Of a stretch of DNA of 8,611 bases, positions 1-7,300 are shown piece by piece. A program made the position numbers and the translations under genes. The notes below the pieces were generated by a model. It saw only the letters and a list, made by a program, of their open reading frames with translations. It had not been told where the DNA came from and ran no database searches. The DNA is from Collinsella sp. (GTDB lineage: Bacteria; Actinomycetota; Coriobacteriia; Coriobacteriales; Coriobacteriaceae): positions 1 through 8,611 of the forward strand of contig WGSQ01000076.1 of the NCBI GenBank assembly GCA_014871605.1. The letters run 5' to 3'. Numbering within the stretch: the stretch's first letter is position 1; each line of letters begins with the position of its first letter.

Positions 1-1
1 G

Positions 2-640
2 TTCGATGCTGCCGATTGTGCGGTGCTGCTGGGCACCCAGATGATCGCCAAGGGCCTCGACTTTCCCGAGGTCACGCTCGTGGGCGTGGTCAACGCCGAT
101 TTCGCCCTCAAGCTGCCGGACTTCCGCGCAGGAGAGCGCGCCTACGACCTGCTGGAGCAGGTTGCGGGCCGCGCCGGCCGCGGCGATCGCCCCGGCGAAG
201 TTATCATCCAGACCTACCTGCCCGAGGATCCGGTCATTCGCGCCGTCGCTGAGCACGACCGTTCGATCTTTACCGACTACGACCTGGACCAGCGCCGCGA
301 CGCGCTGTACCCGCCGTTTGTTCGCCTGGTCAATATCTTGGTGTGGTCGGCGAACCGAGACGACGCGCAGGACTACATCGGGCGCATTGCAAAGCTGCTT
401 AAGCGCCGTTGGCATGCCGCCGCGCCCGACTTTTTGCGGGCGGGGAGTGCCGTGCCGCAGGTGCTGGGCCCGGCTTCGTGTGTAATCGAGAGAGCCAAGG
501 ACCGTTATCGTTTCCACCTGCTTGTGAAGTCGCCCGTGGGGTACCATGTCTCTGATGATATCGACGCCTGCCTCAAAGAGGTGGGCTCTGTGCGCGGCGT
601 GAGCGTGAGCGTTGACGTCGACGCCTATGATTTGATGTAA
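2..640 (+). CDS. priA: Primosomal protein N' (PriA helicase), C-terminal part
   Basis: The 5' part lies outside the window; 212 residues in frame 2 are visible. PriA is a superfamily 2 DNA helicase that recognises stalled forks and loads the replicative helicase for replication restart. The fragment opens inside helicase lobe 2. GTQMIAKGLDFPEV (about visible residues 11-24) corresponds to motif V, and QVAGRAGRG to motif VI with the arginine finger. The rest fits the PriA C-terminal domain, including YPPFVRLVNI, VLGPASCVIERAKDRYRFHLLVK and the end VDVDAYDLM. It stops with TAA at 638-640, which is a normal end for the family. def follows after 18 nt, an arrangement common in bacteria, so the two are probably co-transcribed. 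The zinc-binding and Walker A regions cannot be checked here. Family assignment is secure. Confidence 0.95.
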   Translation, partial: FDAADCAVLLGTQMIAKGLDFPEVTLVGVVNADFALKLPDFRAGERAYDLLEQVAGRAGRGDRPGEVIIQTYLPEDPVIRAVAEHDRSIFTDYDLDQRRDALYPPFVRLVNILVWSANRDDAQDYIGRIAKLLKRRWHAAAPDFLRAGSAVPQVLGPASCVIERAKDRYRFHLLVKSPVGYHVSDDIDACLKEVGSVRGVSVSVDVDAYDLM

Positions 641-647
641 CAACTCG

Positions 648-653
648 AAAGGA
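648..653 (+). promoter_or_regulatory. Ribosome binding site that decides the def start
   Basis: The only Shine-Dalgarno-like string before def is AAAGGA. It runs into the first ATG of the frame (653), leaving that codon no spacer. It sits 5 nt before the second ATG (659). I therefore place the def start at 659. Confidence 0.6.
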
Positions 654-658
654 TGGCC

Positions 659-1195
659 ATGGAAGCCAACGGAATCGTACTGTCGCCCGACCCTCGTCTG
701 CGCCAGGAGTGTGCCGTCATCGAGGAGATTACCCCTGCGATCGAGGCGCTTGCCGAGAAGATGAAGAAGATGATGTTCGACAACGGCGGTTGCGGCCTGG
801 CCGCCCCGCAGATCGGTGAGCTCATTCAGCTCGTCACCATCGACTGCGACTACAGCGACAAGAACGACTACGATCCGTACGTGCTCATCAATCCTGTGAT
901 TGTCGAGCAAAGCGACCATCTCGTTCCGTTTAGCGAGGGCTGCCTGTCCATCCCCGGCATTAGCTGCGAGATCGAGCGTCCCGACCATGTCGTCGTCGAG
1001 GCGTATGACCTGTATGCCAACCTGATTCGCTATGAGGCCACGGGCGATCTGTTCTGCGTGTGCCTGCAGCACGAGATCGACCACCTACACGGCAACACCA
1101 TGTTCGAGCGACTGAAGCCTATGCAGAGGCTCAAGGCTGTCAAGGAGTACCAGGACGCCCTGGCCCGCGGCGCTCGACCGGGCGAGACGGAGTAG
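659..1195 (+). CDS. def: Peptide deformylase
   Basis: This metalloenzyme removes the N-formyl group from nascent proteins at the ribosome exit. The protein has 178 residues counted from the ATG at 659, which is a typical length. All three family motifs are present. Motif 1 is GCGLAAPQ (residues 44-51), motif 2 is EGCLS (93-97, Cys95 a metal ligand), and motif 3 is QHEIDH (137-142), where the two His are metal ligands and the Glu is the catalytic base. Motif 1 has Cys at its variable position, which is tolerated. An ATG two codons upstream (653) is possible but has no ribosome-site spacing. The gene lies 18 nt after priA. It is followed 8 nt after its stop by a long palindrome and about 180 nt later by a terminator, so priA-def probably forms its own transcription unit, separate from fmt-rsmB. 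Assignment is secure. Confidence 0.96.
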   Translation: MEANGIVLSPDPRLRQECAVIEEITPAIEALAEKMKKMMFDNGGCGLAAPQIGELIQLVTIDCDYSDKNDYDPYVLINPVIVEQSDHLVPFSEGCLSIPGISCEIERPDHVVVEAYDLYANLIRYEATGDLFCVCLQHEIDHLHGNTMFERLKPMQRLKAVKEYQDALARGARPGETE

Positions 1196-1203
1196 GTTTG
1201 TCC

Positions 1204-1299
1204 GTCCCCGGGGCACCCGCCTATATCATCCCGTGCTCAAACATTCTCGCTGCGCTGCGAAACTGCGCGCGGGATGATATAGGCGGGTGCCCCGGGGAC
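1204..1299. repeat. Long perfect palindrome, 30-bp arms
   Basis: The left arm at 1204-1233 is the exact reverse complement of the right arm at 1270-1299 (30 of 30). Both arms carry a CCCCGGGG core and an ATATCATCCCG inner end. In RNA the stem could extend by three pairs (U1234-G1269, G1235-C1268, C1236-G1267), leaving a loop of about 30 nt. It begins 8 nt after the def stop. It has no T-tract on the plus side (GGGGACTACG follows) and none on the minus side, so it is not a standard Rho-independent terminator. Such perfect GC-rich arms suggest either a dispersed palindromic element (REP or MITE type) or a double-stranded 3'-end structure that RNase III could process. Whether other copies exist cannot be seen here. 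Confidence 0.75.
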
Positions 1300-1374
1300 T
1301 ACGTTAACGCTGCTTGTCTCGCCCGGGTGCCGTGGGCCAGGGAGGGGCGTCTTCGCTGATAATTGCTTTGTTGG

Positions 1375-1405
1375 AAGAGCTGCTTTTATTGCGGCTCTTT
1401 CTTTG
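1375..1405 (+). terminator. Probable Rho-independent terminator after def
   Basis: AAGAGCTGC (1375-1383) pairs with GCGGCTCTT (1391-1399) through 9 pairs including one G-U, around the loop TTTTATT. A T-rich run (TCTTTGGTTTT) follows on the plus strand. It would end the priA-def transcript about 120 nt before fmt. Confidence 0.6.
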
Positions 1406-1502
1406 GTTTTGGGTATATTTGTTTTTGTTGGACTGTTCTGGCGGCTGGGTGCGTTTGCGACCCGGAACGCTTTTGTTTTGTAGCCGTCTCGGCTCGTTAT
1501 TG

Positions 1503-1509
1503 AGAGGAG
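1503..1509 (+). promoter_or_regulatory. Ribosome binding site of fmt
   Basis: AGAGGAG lies 10 nt before the ATG at 1520. It is a strong match to the 16S 3' end with a slightly long spacer, and it supports that start. Confidence 0.7.
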
Positions 1510-1519
1510 ACTAACTTTT

Positions 1520-2440
1520 ATGCGTATTGTGTTTATGGGTACGCCTGATTTTGCTGTGCCTTCGCTGACTTCGCTTGTTGCGGCTGGCAACGAGATTGCG
1601 CTTGTTGTTACTCGTCCTGATGCTGTTCGTGGGCGCGGTAAGAAGCTTGAGCCTTCTCCTGTTAAGGCCAAGGCACTGGAGCTTGGCCTGCCGGTTGTTG
1701 AGGCTAATCGTATGACGCCTGAGGTTGTTGAGGCGCTCCAGGCTGCCCAGGCCGATATTTTCTGTGTGGCTGCCTATGGCTGCATTTTGCCTGATGAGGT
1801 GCTGCATATGGCTCCGCTTGGTATTGTGAATGTTCATGCTTCGCTCCTGCCGCGTTGGCGTGGCGCTGCTCCTATTCAGCGTGCGATTCTCGCTGGTGAT
1901 GAGGTTGCTGGCGTTTCCATTATGCGCATTGGGCATGGCGTGGATACTGGTGCTTATTGTGCTCAGGCTTCCACGTCGGTTGCCGGTAAGCATGCTGAGG
2001 CGCTGACCATGGAGCTTGGTGAGCTTGGCGGCAAACTGCTTGCCGATACGCTTCCTTCTCTTGCAGATGGCACCGCCGTGTGGACTGAGCAGGATGAGTC
2101 GCTCGTCACTCATGCTGCCAAGATTTCCAAACTGGAGATGCGTCTAGATCCGCAAATGGCGGCGCTTGATTGCGTGCGTCATGTGCTGGCCTCATCCGAT
2201 ACCGCGCCCGCCCGTTGCGTGATTGCCGGCAAGACCGTGCGCGTGCTCGATGCTGCGCTGGCCGATGTTTCGCTTGGCGAGGGCGCTGTTGACGTTAAGA
2301 ACAAGCGTGTGTACCTTGGCCTTTCCGATGGCTCGGTTGAGTTGCTCGAGGTTAAGCCCGATGGCAAGCGTGCTATGGCCGCTTCTGCTTGGGCTGCTGG
2401 CCTGCAAGGCGCCGATCTTATCTGGGGTGTTTTGTCATGA
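1520..2440 (+). CDS. fmt: Methionyl-tRNA formyltransferase
   Basis: Fmt transfers a formyl group from 10-formyl-tetrahydrofolate to Met-tRNA(fMet), giving the initiator tRNA for translation. The protein has 306 residues, close to the usual 310-315. The N-terminal Rossmann-like catalytic domain (about 1-200) starts MRIVFMGTPDFAVP. It has the flexible loop region RPDAVRGRGKKLEPSPVK (32-49) and the core NVHASLLPRWRGAAPIQ (104-120), containing catalytic Asn104 and His106. GHGVDTG (138-144) supplies catalytic Asp142. The C-terminal OB-like tRNA-binding domain follows (about 205-306). The start is fixed by a good ribosome site at 1503-1509. The stop overlaps the rsmB start in ATGA (2437-2440), which indicates translational coupling. 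The first two thirds strongly favour T-ended codons (GTT, GCT, CTT, CGT), unlike def and the minus-strand glucan gene. Assignment is secure. Confidence 0.97.
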   Translation: MRIVFMGTPDFAVPSLTSLVAAGNEIALVVTRPDAVRGRGKKLEPSPVKAKALELGLPVVEANRMTPEVVEALQAAQADIFCVAAYGCILPDEVLHMAPLGIVNVHASLLPRWRGAAPIQRAILAGDEVAGVSIMRIGHGVDTGAYCAQASTSVAGKHAEALTMELGELGGKLLADTLPSLADGTAVWTEQDESLVTHAAKISKLEMRLDPQMAALDCVRHVLASSDTAPARCVIAGKTVRVLDAALADVSLGEGAVDVKNKRVYLGLSDGSVELLEVKPDGKRAMAASAWAAGLQGADLIWGVLS

Positions 2441-3837
2441 GCAAGCTGTCTCCCGCACGCAAGCTTGCGCTCGATGTGCTGATGGAGGCCGATCGCCGCG
2501 GTATGTATGCGCGTGATGTGCTGTCCTCTCGCGCATCGGCCAAGGCTATTGACCAGCGCGATTCCGCATTTGCCGCCCGCCTGGCGCTCGGTGTTGCCGC
2601 CACGCAGGGTATTTTGGACGAGCTGCTCGATCAGTTTCTCGATAAGCCGAAAAAGGTTGCGCCGCGTGTTCGCATGGCGCTTCGTATCTCGGCCTTCGAG
2701 ATGCTCTATCTACATACGCCTGGCCGCGTTGCGGTGAGTCAGGGCGTTGAGCTGGTGCGCAGCGGAGCTAAGTCTGCCTCAGGTTTGGCCAATGCCGTGC
2801 TGCATAAGGTCGCGGACAACGTTGAGGACTTTGCTACTGCGTCCGATGTGGATGAGTCTGAGCGACGCTTGGTTCGTCTGTCGCGCCTGATGGGTCTGCC
2901 GCGTTGGCTGTGCGCTCGTATTATGGCTTCGTTTGACACACCGGAGGGCGCGCTTAACTTTGCCGGCAATCTGGCCCCCGCGCCGCTGGCCCTGCATGAG
3001 AACGCCTTTGCGACCAAGCCCGATCCGTATATCTCGCAGCTCGTCGCGCCTGTCTTTCCGGGTTGCCATGCCCCGGTTGATGCCCAGGTTACCGTTGCTT
3101 CGGGTGTATTTGAGCGTGCTGCCGCGGTGGCCTCGGACCTTAACGCGCAGCTCATCGCCACAGCTGCCACGCGCCCTGGTAGCTGCCTTGAGATTGGTGC
3201 CGGTCGTGGCACCAAGACCTATGTGATGATGTGTCAGGCCAAGCGTGCCGGCTACGACCGCCAGCACACTGCACTCGATTTGCACGACCGCAAGTGTGAC
3301 CAGAATCTCGCGCGCCTGCATAAGGCCGGTATTCAGGGCGTCCGTACGGTTTCGGGTGATGCCTGCGAGCTTGATGAGGTGCTCACATCGTTTGATGCCA
3401 TGCTTGGCGAGCCGGTTAAGTTCGACACGGTTTTTATCGATGCGCCGTGCTCTGGCACCGGAACCATGCGTCGTCATCCCGAGCTTCCGTGGCGTCTGAC
3501 CGAAAACGATGTGACGGTTGAGCTGCCCAAACTGCAGCTGTCGATGCTCAAGGAAGCCGCCGCGCGCGTGGCTGCCGGCGGCGAGCTCATCTATGCGACG
3601 TGCTCGGTCTTCGACGAGGAGAACACGCAGGTGGTGGATGCTTTCCTGAACTCTCCCGAGGGTGCCGGCTTTAGCGTCGCACCGCTCTCCGAGGCGCAGA
3701 TCCTGCAACTTCCCGAGTTCGAACAGGCTAAGAAGCTCGTCTCTGTACGCCAGAACGATCGAGGCCTCTTCCAAAGCGTGCCGGTAAACGCCGACTCCTA
3801 CGACGGCCACTTCTGTGCTTGCCTGGTCCATAAGTAA
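2437..3837 (+). CDS. rsmB: 16S rRNA (cytosine(967)-C(5))-methyltransferase RsmB
   Basis: RsmB makes m5C967 in 16S rRNA using S-adenosylmethionine. I use the ATG at 2437, which overlaps the fmt TGA by four bases and gives 466 residues. The frame is open to an ATG at 2389, but the extra 16 residues lie inside fmt and do not resemble the family. An N-terminal NusB-like RNA-binding helical domain (about 1-130) starts SPARKLALDVL and includes RMALRISAFEMLYL. The Rossmann methyltransferase domain follows. SAM motif I is LEIGAGRGTKT (about 251-261), a variant of the common AAPGGKT. Motif IV is DAPCSGTGTMRRHPELPW (335-352, Cys338), and motif VI is YATCSVFDEEN (386-396), with catalytic Cys389. Both cysteines needed for m5C chemistry are present. 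GGGGTG lies about 7 nt before the start and overlaps fmt, so expression probably depends on coupling. Related NOL1/NOP2/Sun enzymes are the only alternative, and the fmt linkage favours RsmB. Confidence 0.95.
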   Translation: MSKLSPARKLALDVLMEADRRGMYARDVLSSRASAKAIDQRDSAFAARLALGVAATQGILDELLDQFLDKPKKVAPRVRMALRISAFEMLYLHTPGRVAVSQGVELVRSGAKSASGLANAVLHKVADNVEDFATASDVDESERRLVRLSRLMGLPRWLCARIMASFDTPEGALNFAGNLAPAPLALHENAFATKPDPYISQLVAPVFPGCHAPVDAQVTVASGVFERAAAVASDLNAQLIATAATRPGSCLEIGAGRGTKTYVMMCQAKRAGYDRQHTALDLHDRKCDQNLARLHKAGIQGVRTVSGDACELDEVLTSFDAMLGEPVKFDTVFIDAPCSGTGTMRRHPELPWRLTENDVTVELPKLQLSMLKEAAARVAAGGELIYATCSVFDEENTQVVDAFLNSPEGAGFSVAPLSEAQILQLPEFEQAKKLVSVRQNDRGLFQSVPVNADSYDGHFCACLVHK

Positions 3838-3843
3838 CAACTA

Positions 3844-3910
3844 AGTTGCGGTGAAATAGGGATTGAATAGTGGCTTCTACCCGCCAAACAGTCCTTATTT
3901 CACCGCAACT
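3844..3910. repeat. Inverted repeat with 21-nt arms after rsmB
   Basis: The left arm at 3844-3864 pairs with the right arm at 3890-3910. Fifteen outer bases (AGTTGCGGTGAAATA) are exactly complementary, and the remaining six include two changes that would be G-U pairs in RNA, so the RNA stem is unbroken over 21 pairs. The 25-nt loop contains a further TGGC/GCCA pairing (3871-3874 with 3883-3886). It begins 6 nt after the rsmB stop. The outer end is not followed by a T-tract on either side, and a separate conventional terminator lies 25 nt downstream. A palindromic repeat element or a 3'-end protecting stem is more likely than a terminator. Confidence 0.7.
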
Positions 3911-3935
3911 CATAAGGAAACCTGGGTAGCTAAAG

Positions 3936-3973
3936 AAGCAGCCCCGCGATCGGTGTCGGTCGCGGGGCTGCTT
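3936..3973. terminator. Bidirectional terminator between convergent genes
   Basis: AAGCAGCCCCGCGA (3936-3949) is the exact reverse complement of TCGCGGGGCTGCTT (3960-3973), a 14-bp GC-rich stem with a 10-nt loop. The plus side continues GGTTTCT and the minus side CTTTAG, both short T-rich runs. It sits between rsmB (plus, ends 3837) and the zinc-ribbon gene (minus, ends 3979), so it can serve both. Confidence 0.8.
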
Positions 3974-3978
3974 GGTTT

Positions 3979-4215
3979 CTAGTGATTATGCGGGCAGTTG
4001 GCGCAACAGCCGCTGGTGGCGCTGGTGCTGGAGCCGCCACTGCGCTGGTCGGTGTTGTAGAAACCGCTGCCGTCGAACTTAATGCCGCTGGCCGAGAACG
4101 TCTTGGATGCCGGGGCGCCGCAGCTGGGGCATACGACCTCGGGCGTCTCGGACATGGGGTGTTCAACCTCAAACACGTTGCCGCAGCTCGTGCACTTGTA
4201 ATCGTAGCGCGCCAT
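3979..4215 (-). CDS. FmdB-family small zinc-ribbon protein
   Basis: This is a 78-residue protein of the FmdB / CxxC-CxxC-SSSS family of putative regulatory or metal-binding proteins, whose exact function is not established. The N-terminal ribbon MARYDYKCTSCG, then VCPSCG, supplies two CxxC pairs (Cys8/Cys11 and Cys29/Cys32), the expected zinc site. GIKFDGSGFYNTD (44-56) is the typical family continuation. A Gly/Ser-rich stretch (59-69) follows, and the tail SGCCANCPHNH adds Cys70, Cys71, Cys74 and two His, a possible second metal site. The start is supported by AAGGA (4222-4226 on the minus strand) 6 nt before the ATG. It lies 88 bp downstream of the GH13-GH77 gene in the same direction, with a hairpin in between, so whether it shares that transcript is unclear. 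Family is secure, function is not. Confidence 0.9.
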   Translation of the reverse strand: MARYDYKCTSCGNVFEVEHPMSETPEVVCPSCGAPASKTFSASGIKFDGSGFYNTDQRSGGSSTSATSGCCANCPHNH

Positions 4216-4237
4216 AATACTTCCTTTTCAGCACAAA

Positions 4238-4259
4238 GCGGGCAGATCGCTCTGCCCGC
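4238..4259 (-). terminator. Hairpin after the GH13-GH77 gene, likely terminator
   Basis: On the minus strand GCGGGCAGA pairs with TCTGCCCGC (9 bp) around the GNRA-type tetraloop GCGA, followed by TTTGTGCT and preceded by a run of five T. It lies 44 nt beyond the fusion gene stop. It also lies just 22 nt before the zinc-ribbon ATG, so it would sit in that gene's leader. It may give partial termination, or it may be an intercistronic stabilising stem. Confidence 0.6.
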
Positions 4260-4303
4260 AAAAATTCAAACAGCTGTAACTGTACCCTATATCGGGGGTT
4301 TTA

Positions 4304-7300
4304 TCACGCTTCGCCCCAGAATCTATGCGTGCTGCGCAGGAGCTTCGCAGTTTTCTTTTCGGCCGCCACAATGTCGGTTTCCTGCGCCTGCCATGTCCAG
4401 TTGCCTGTGGCCACACCCGGCACGTTCATACGTGCATCGTCGCCCAGCCCCAGTATGTCCTGCAGCGGCATCATCACGAGCGGGGCATCGCTTGCCAGGG
4501 CATTGCCCATGAGCTCGTTTGCCAATTCAATGCCGCTCGGCTCGTCGCCGCCCGTAAAGGAGTGCGTGCACCAGCCGACAAGCGTCGAGGTGTCGTGCGT
4601 CGAGGTGTACAGGATCTTGCCCGGTGTGGGATGAATTCCGCAGCGAACGTCGTAGTCGCTAAACTCCAGCACGTCCATGCCGGGGAAACCGCAGGTCGAA
4701 GCCATGGCGCGAACGCCAGGCGTCAGATAACCCAGGTCCTCGGCAATAAAGTTGAGCGGACCCAGCTCGTCGTAGGCGGTCTGGAACAGGTCCTTGCCCG
4801 GGCCTGCGAGCCAGCGGCCGTCGGCACAGGCCTTGCCGGCGGGGATGCTAAAGTAGCTGTGGAAGCCCAGAAAGTGGTCCAGGCGCACGCGGTCGTAGAG
4901 TGCGAACGCGCGGCGCAGACGGTCGAGCCACCAGCGATAGCCGTTCTTCTTCATGTGATCCCAGCGGAAGGTGGGGTTTCCCCACACCTGGCCCTCGGGC
5001 GCAAAGTTGTCGGGCGGCGCGCCCGAAATCTCAATCGCCTTGCCGGTGTCGGACAGCCAGAAGTTCTCGGGCTCGCTCCACGCGTCGGCCGAATCGTCCG
5101 AGACATACATGGGGATATCGCCGATGACCTCGATGCCCTTCTTGTGTGCATAGTTCATGAGCTCGCACCAGGCAAGGTCAAAGCGATACTGCATGTACGC
5201 CTGCAGTTCGGCCTCGTCGTGGAAGCGCTTGTCATCGATCAGGTGCTCGTTGTAGCGCGCGACATCCGCCGGCCAATCGTGGCGCGACTCGCCTTCAAAG
5301 TACTTCTTAACGGCCATGTAGACGCAGTACTTCTCGAGCCAATCCGCGTTGCGATGTTTAAACGCGGTGTATAGCGGGTCGGCATCCTCGCCGCCGCGGG
5401 CCTTCCAGGTGACGAAGTCGGTAGCCAGCTCCTCGTGGCTCTCAGGCAGCAGGTCGATATTTCCTGCAAAGGCAGAGGGACCGGCATAGGGGGAGCGGAA
5501 GAAGTCCGTCGGGTTGACGGGCAGGACCTGCCAGTAGCGCATGCCCATGGCAGCCAGATGGTCGATAAAGCGACGCGTGGGTGCACCGATTGTGCCGGGC
5601 TTGCCGTCATCGGTCGGCACCGAGGTGATGTGGCACACGACGCCCGCGCCGTGATCGAGCGGCTCCTGCAGGCGCTTCTCGGCATGGTGATAGATGATCG
5701 AAGAGCCCAGCGGGTACAGGTCGAGCGTAACCGTTCCGTTGTGGATCTCGCACCCGTGGCCGCTGATCACGTCGCTTGCGCATTCGCCGAGCGCCGGAAT
5801 CGTCACGCAGTGCGAATTGCGCAGACTGCGGTTGATGATAACCGTAGCGGCCTCGCCGTCTTTGCCCGTGCGGGTGTATGCCAAGACGTCGTCGTTGAGC
5901 GCAAAGGCCTTGATCTCGCCATCGACCATAAAAGGCAGCGCGCGGCGTACGGCAGATGCGTTCTTAACGATGGCTAGCGTATCGAAGTCGTGCAGGTCTT
6001 CCTTCATAGGCAGCGTGCGGCGGTTGCCCGGATCGGTGAGGCCCTCCAGGCCGTACTCATCGCCATAATAGATCGAGGGCACGCCCGGGAAGGTCATCTG
6101 CATGAGCGTCGCCAGCCAAAAGCGGCTCTTGGCCAGGCCCATGGAGTTCTCGTCCAAGCGCCACTTGCTGCGCTCGCTCTCGGGCAGCTGCGACTCATCG
6201 GGGCCGCCGCCGAGCACCGATATAATGCGCGGGCGGTCGTGGCTCGAAAGCAGATTGAGTGCGCAGGATAGGGCCTCGCGCGGGTAGTTCTCGCGCAGGG
6301 TCTCGATATCCTCGGCAGCCTGGTAGGCGTTCTTGTAGCCCATCAAAAAGCCGATGACCATGTCGCGGAAGGGGTAGTCCATGGCAGAATCTAGCTCGGA
6401 GCCCTGCAGGTAGCGGCGTAGATGGCCATAGCTGATCTTGTTGGAGGCGTCTTCCCAGACCTCGCCGAGCAGCAGCGCGTCGGGCTTCTCTGCGAGCACG
6501 GCCTTTTTGATCTCGGCCAGGAAGTCGTCTGAAAGCTCGTCGGCCACGTCCAGTCGCCAGCCATGGGCGCCAGCGCGCAGCCATTTACGGATGACGCCGT
6601 CCTTGCCCAGAAGCTTTTCACGGACGAGCTCGGAATTCTCGTTGATGGCGGGCATGTTGCCCACGCCCCACCAGCAGTCATACGAACCGTCCTCATGGAA
6701 GTAAAACGCATCGCGCCACGGCGAGTTCTCGCTCTGCCACGCACCGACGTCGGGATAGTTGCCGTAGCGGTTAAAGTAGATCGAGTCGTCGCCCGTATGG
6801 TTGAAGACGCCGTCCAGGATAATGGAAATGCCGAGCTTCTCGGCCGCCTCGCACAGCTCCGTAAAGTCCTGCTCGGTGCCCAGAATCGGGTCGATCTTGG
6901 TGTAATCGGCCGTGTCGTAGCGGTGGTTGCTCGCGGCCTCAAAGATGGGGTTGAGGTAGATGGCTGTAAAGCCCAGCTCGGCAATGCGAGGTAGGTCTTC
7001 TTGGATACCCTTGAGCGAACCGCCGTAGAAGTCCCAGGTCTTGATGGAGCCGTCTTCGGCACGCTCGTACACGGGTGGCTCGTTCCAGTCCTCGACCATG
7101 CGGCGCTGGATTCCGTTGCGCGGCTTTTCGACCTCTGCCAGCGTGCGCTTGCGCCAGTTTTCGTCGCGGGCGTAGCGATCGGGGAAGATCTGGTAGACCA
7201 TACCGCGCTCGTACCAGGTGGGACGGTTCTCGCGGTGCTTGTAGACGGTAATCTGGAACGACGGGACCTCGGCGTAGTTGTAAGTTACGCCCTCGCCACC

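Larger units (their letters stand above)
1196..1519 (+). other. def-fmt intergenic region (324 bp)
   Basis: There is no credible gene here. The gap holds a long palindrome (1204-1299), a terminator-like hairpin (1375-1405) and the fmt ribosome site (1503-1509). From about 1366 the plus strand becomes T-rich (many TTT and TTTT runs), and this bias continues into fmt. I found no convincing -35/-10 pair for fmt. TATATT at 1414-1419 and GATAAT at 1358-1363 lack acceptable -35 partners. A weak second hairpin (GCGTT/AACGC at about 1450-1474) is followed by TTTTGTTTT and might also act in termination or attenuation. Confidence 0.5.

Noticed and set aside
1204..1310. Integron attC-like site (palindrome followed by GTTAACG)
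   Set aside because: The left end lacks the matching RYYYAAC core, no integrase or cassette array is present, and the arms are perfectly paired, whereas attC arms carry unpaired bases.
1237..1671. 144-codon minus-strand frame overlapping the palindrome and fmt
   Set aside because: It is antisense to the well-supported fmt start and includes the palindrome arm. Its composition is that of a shadow frame.
2389..2436. Upstream ATG giving a 16-residue longer RsmB
   Set aside because: The extra residues lie within fmt coding sequence and do not match the family. The ATGA overlap start at 2437 fits the conserved N-terminus.
2779..3840. 353-codon minus-strand frame opposite rsmB
   Set aside because: It is the antisense shadow of rsmB with no domain or ribosome site support.
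4325..5374. 349-codon plus-strand frame inside the GH13-GH77 gene, and similar long frames at 5435-5977 and 6563-6994
   Set aside because: They are antisense to a gene with two complete sets of catalytic motifs. Long antisense frames are expected in GC-rich coding DNA, and none shows a known domain.
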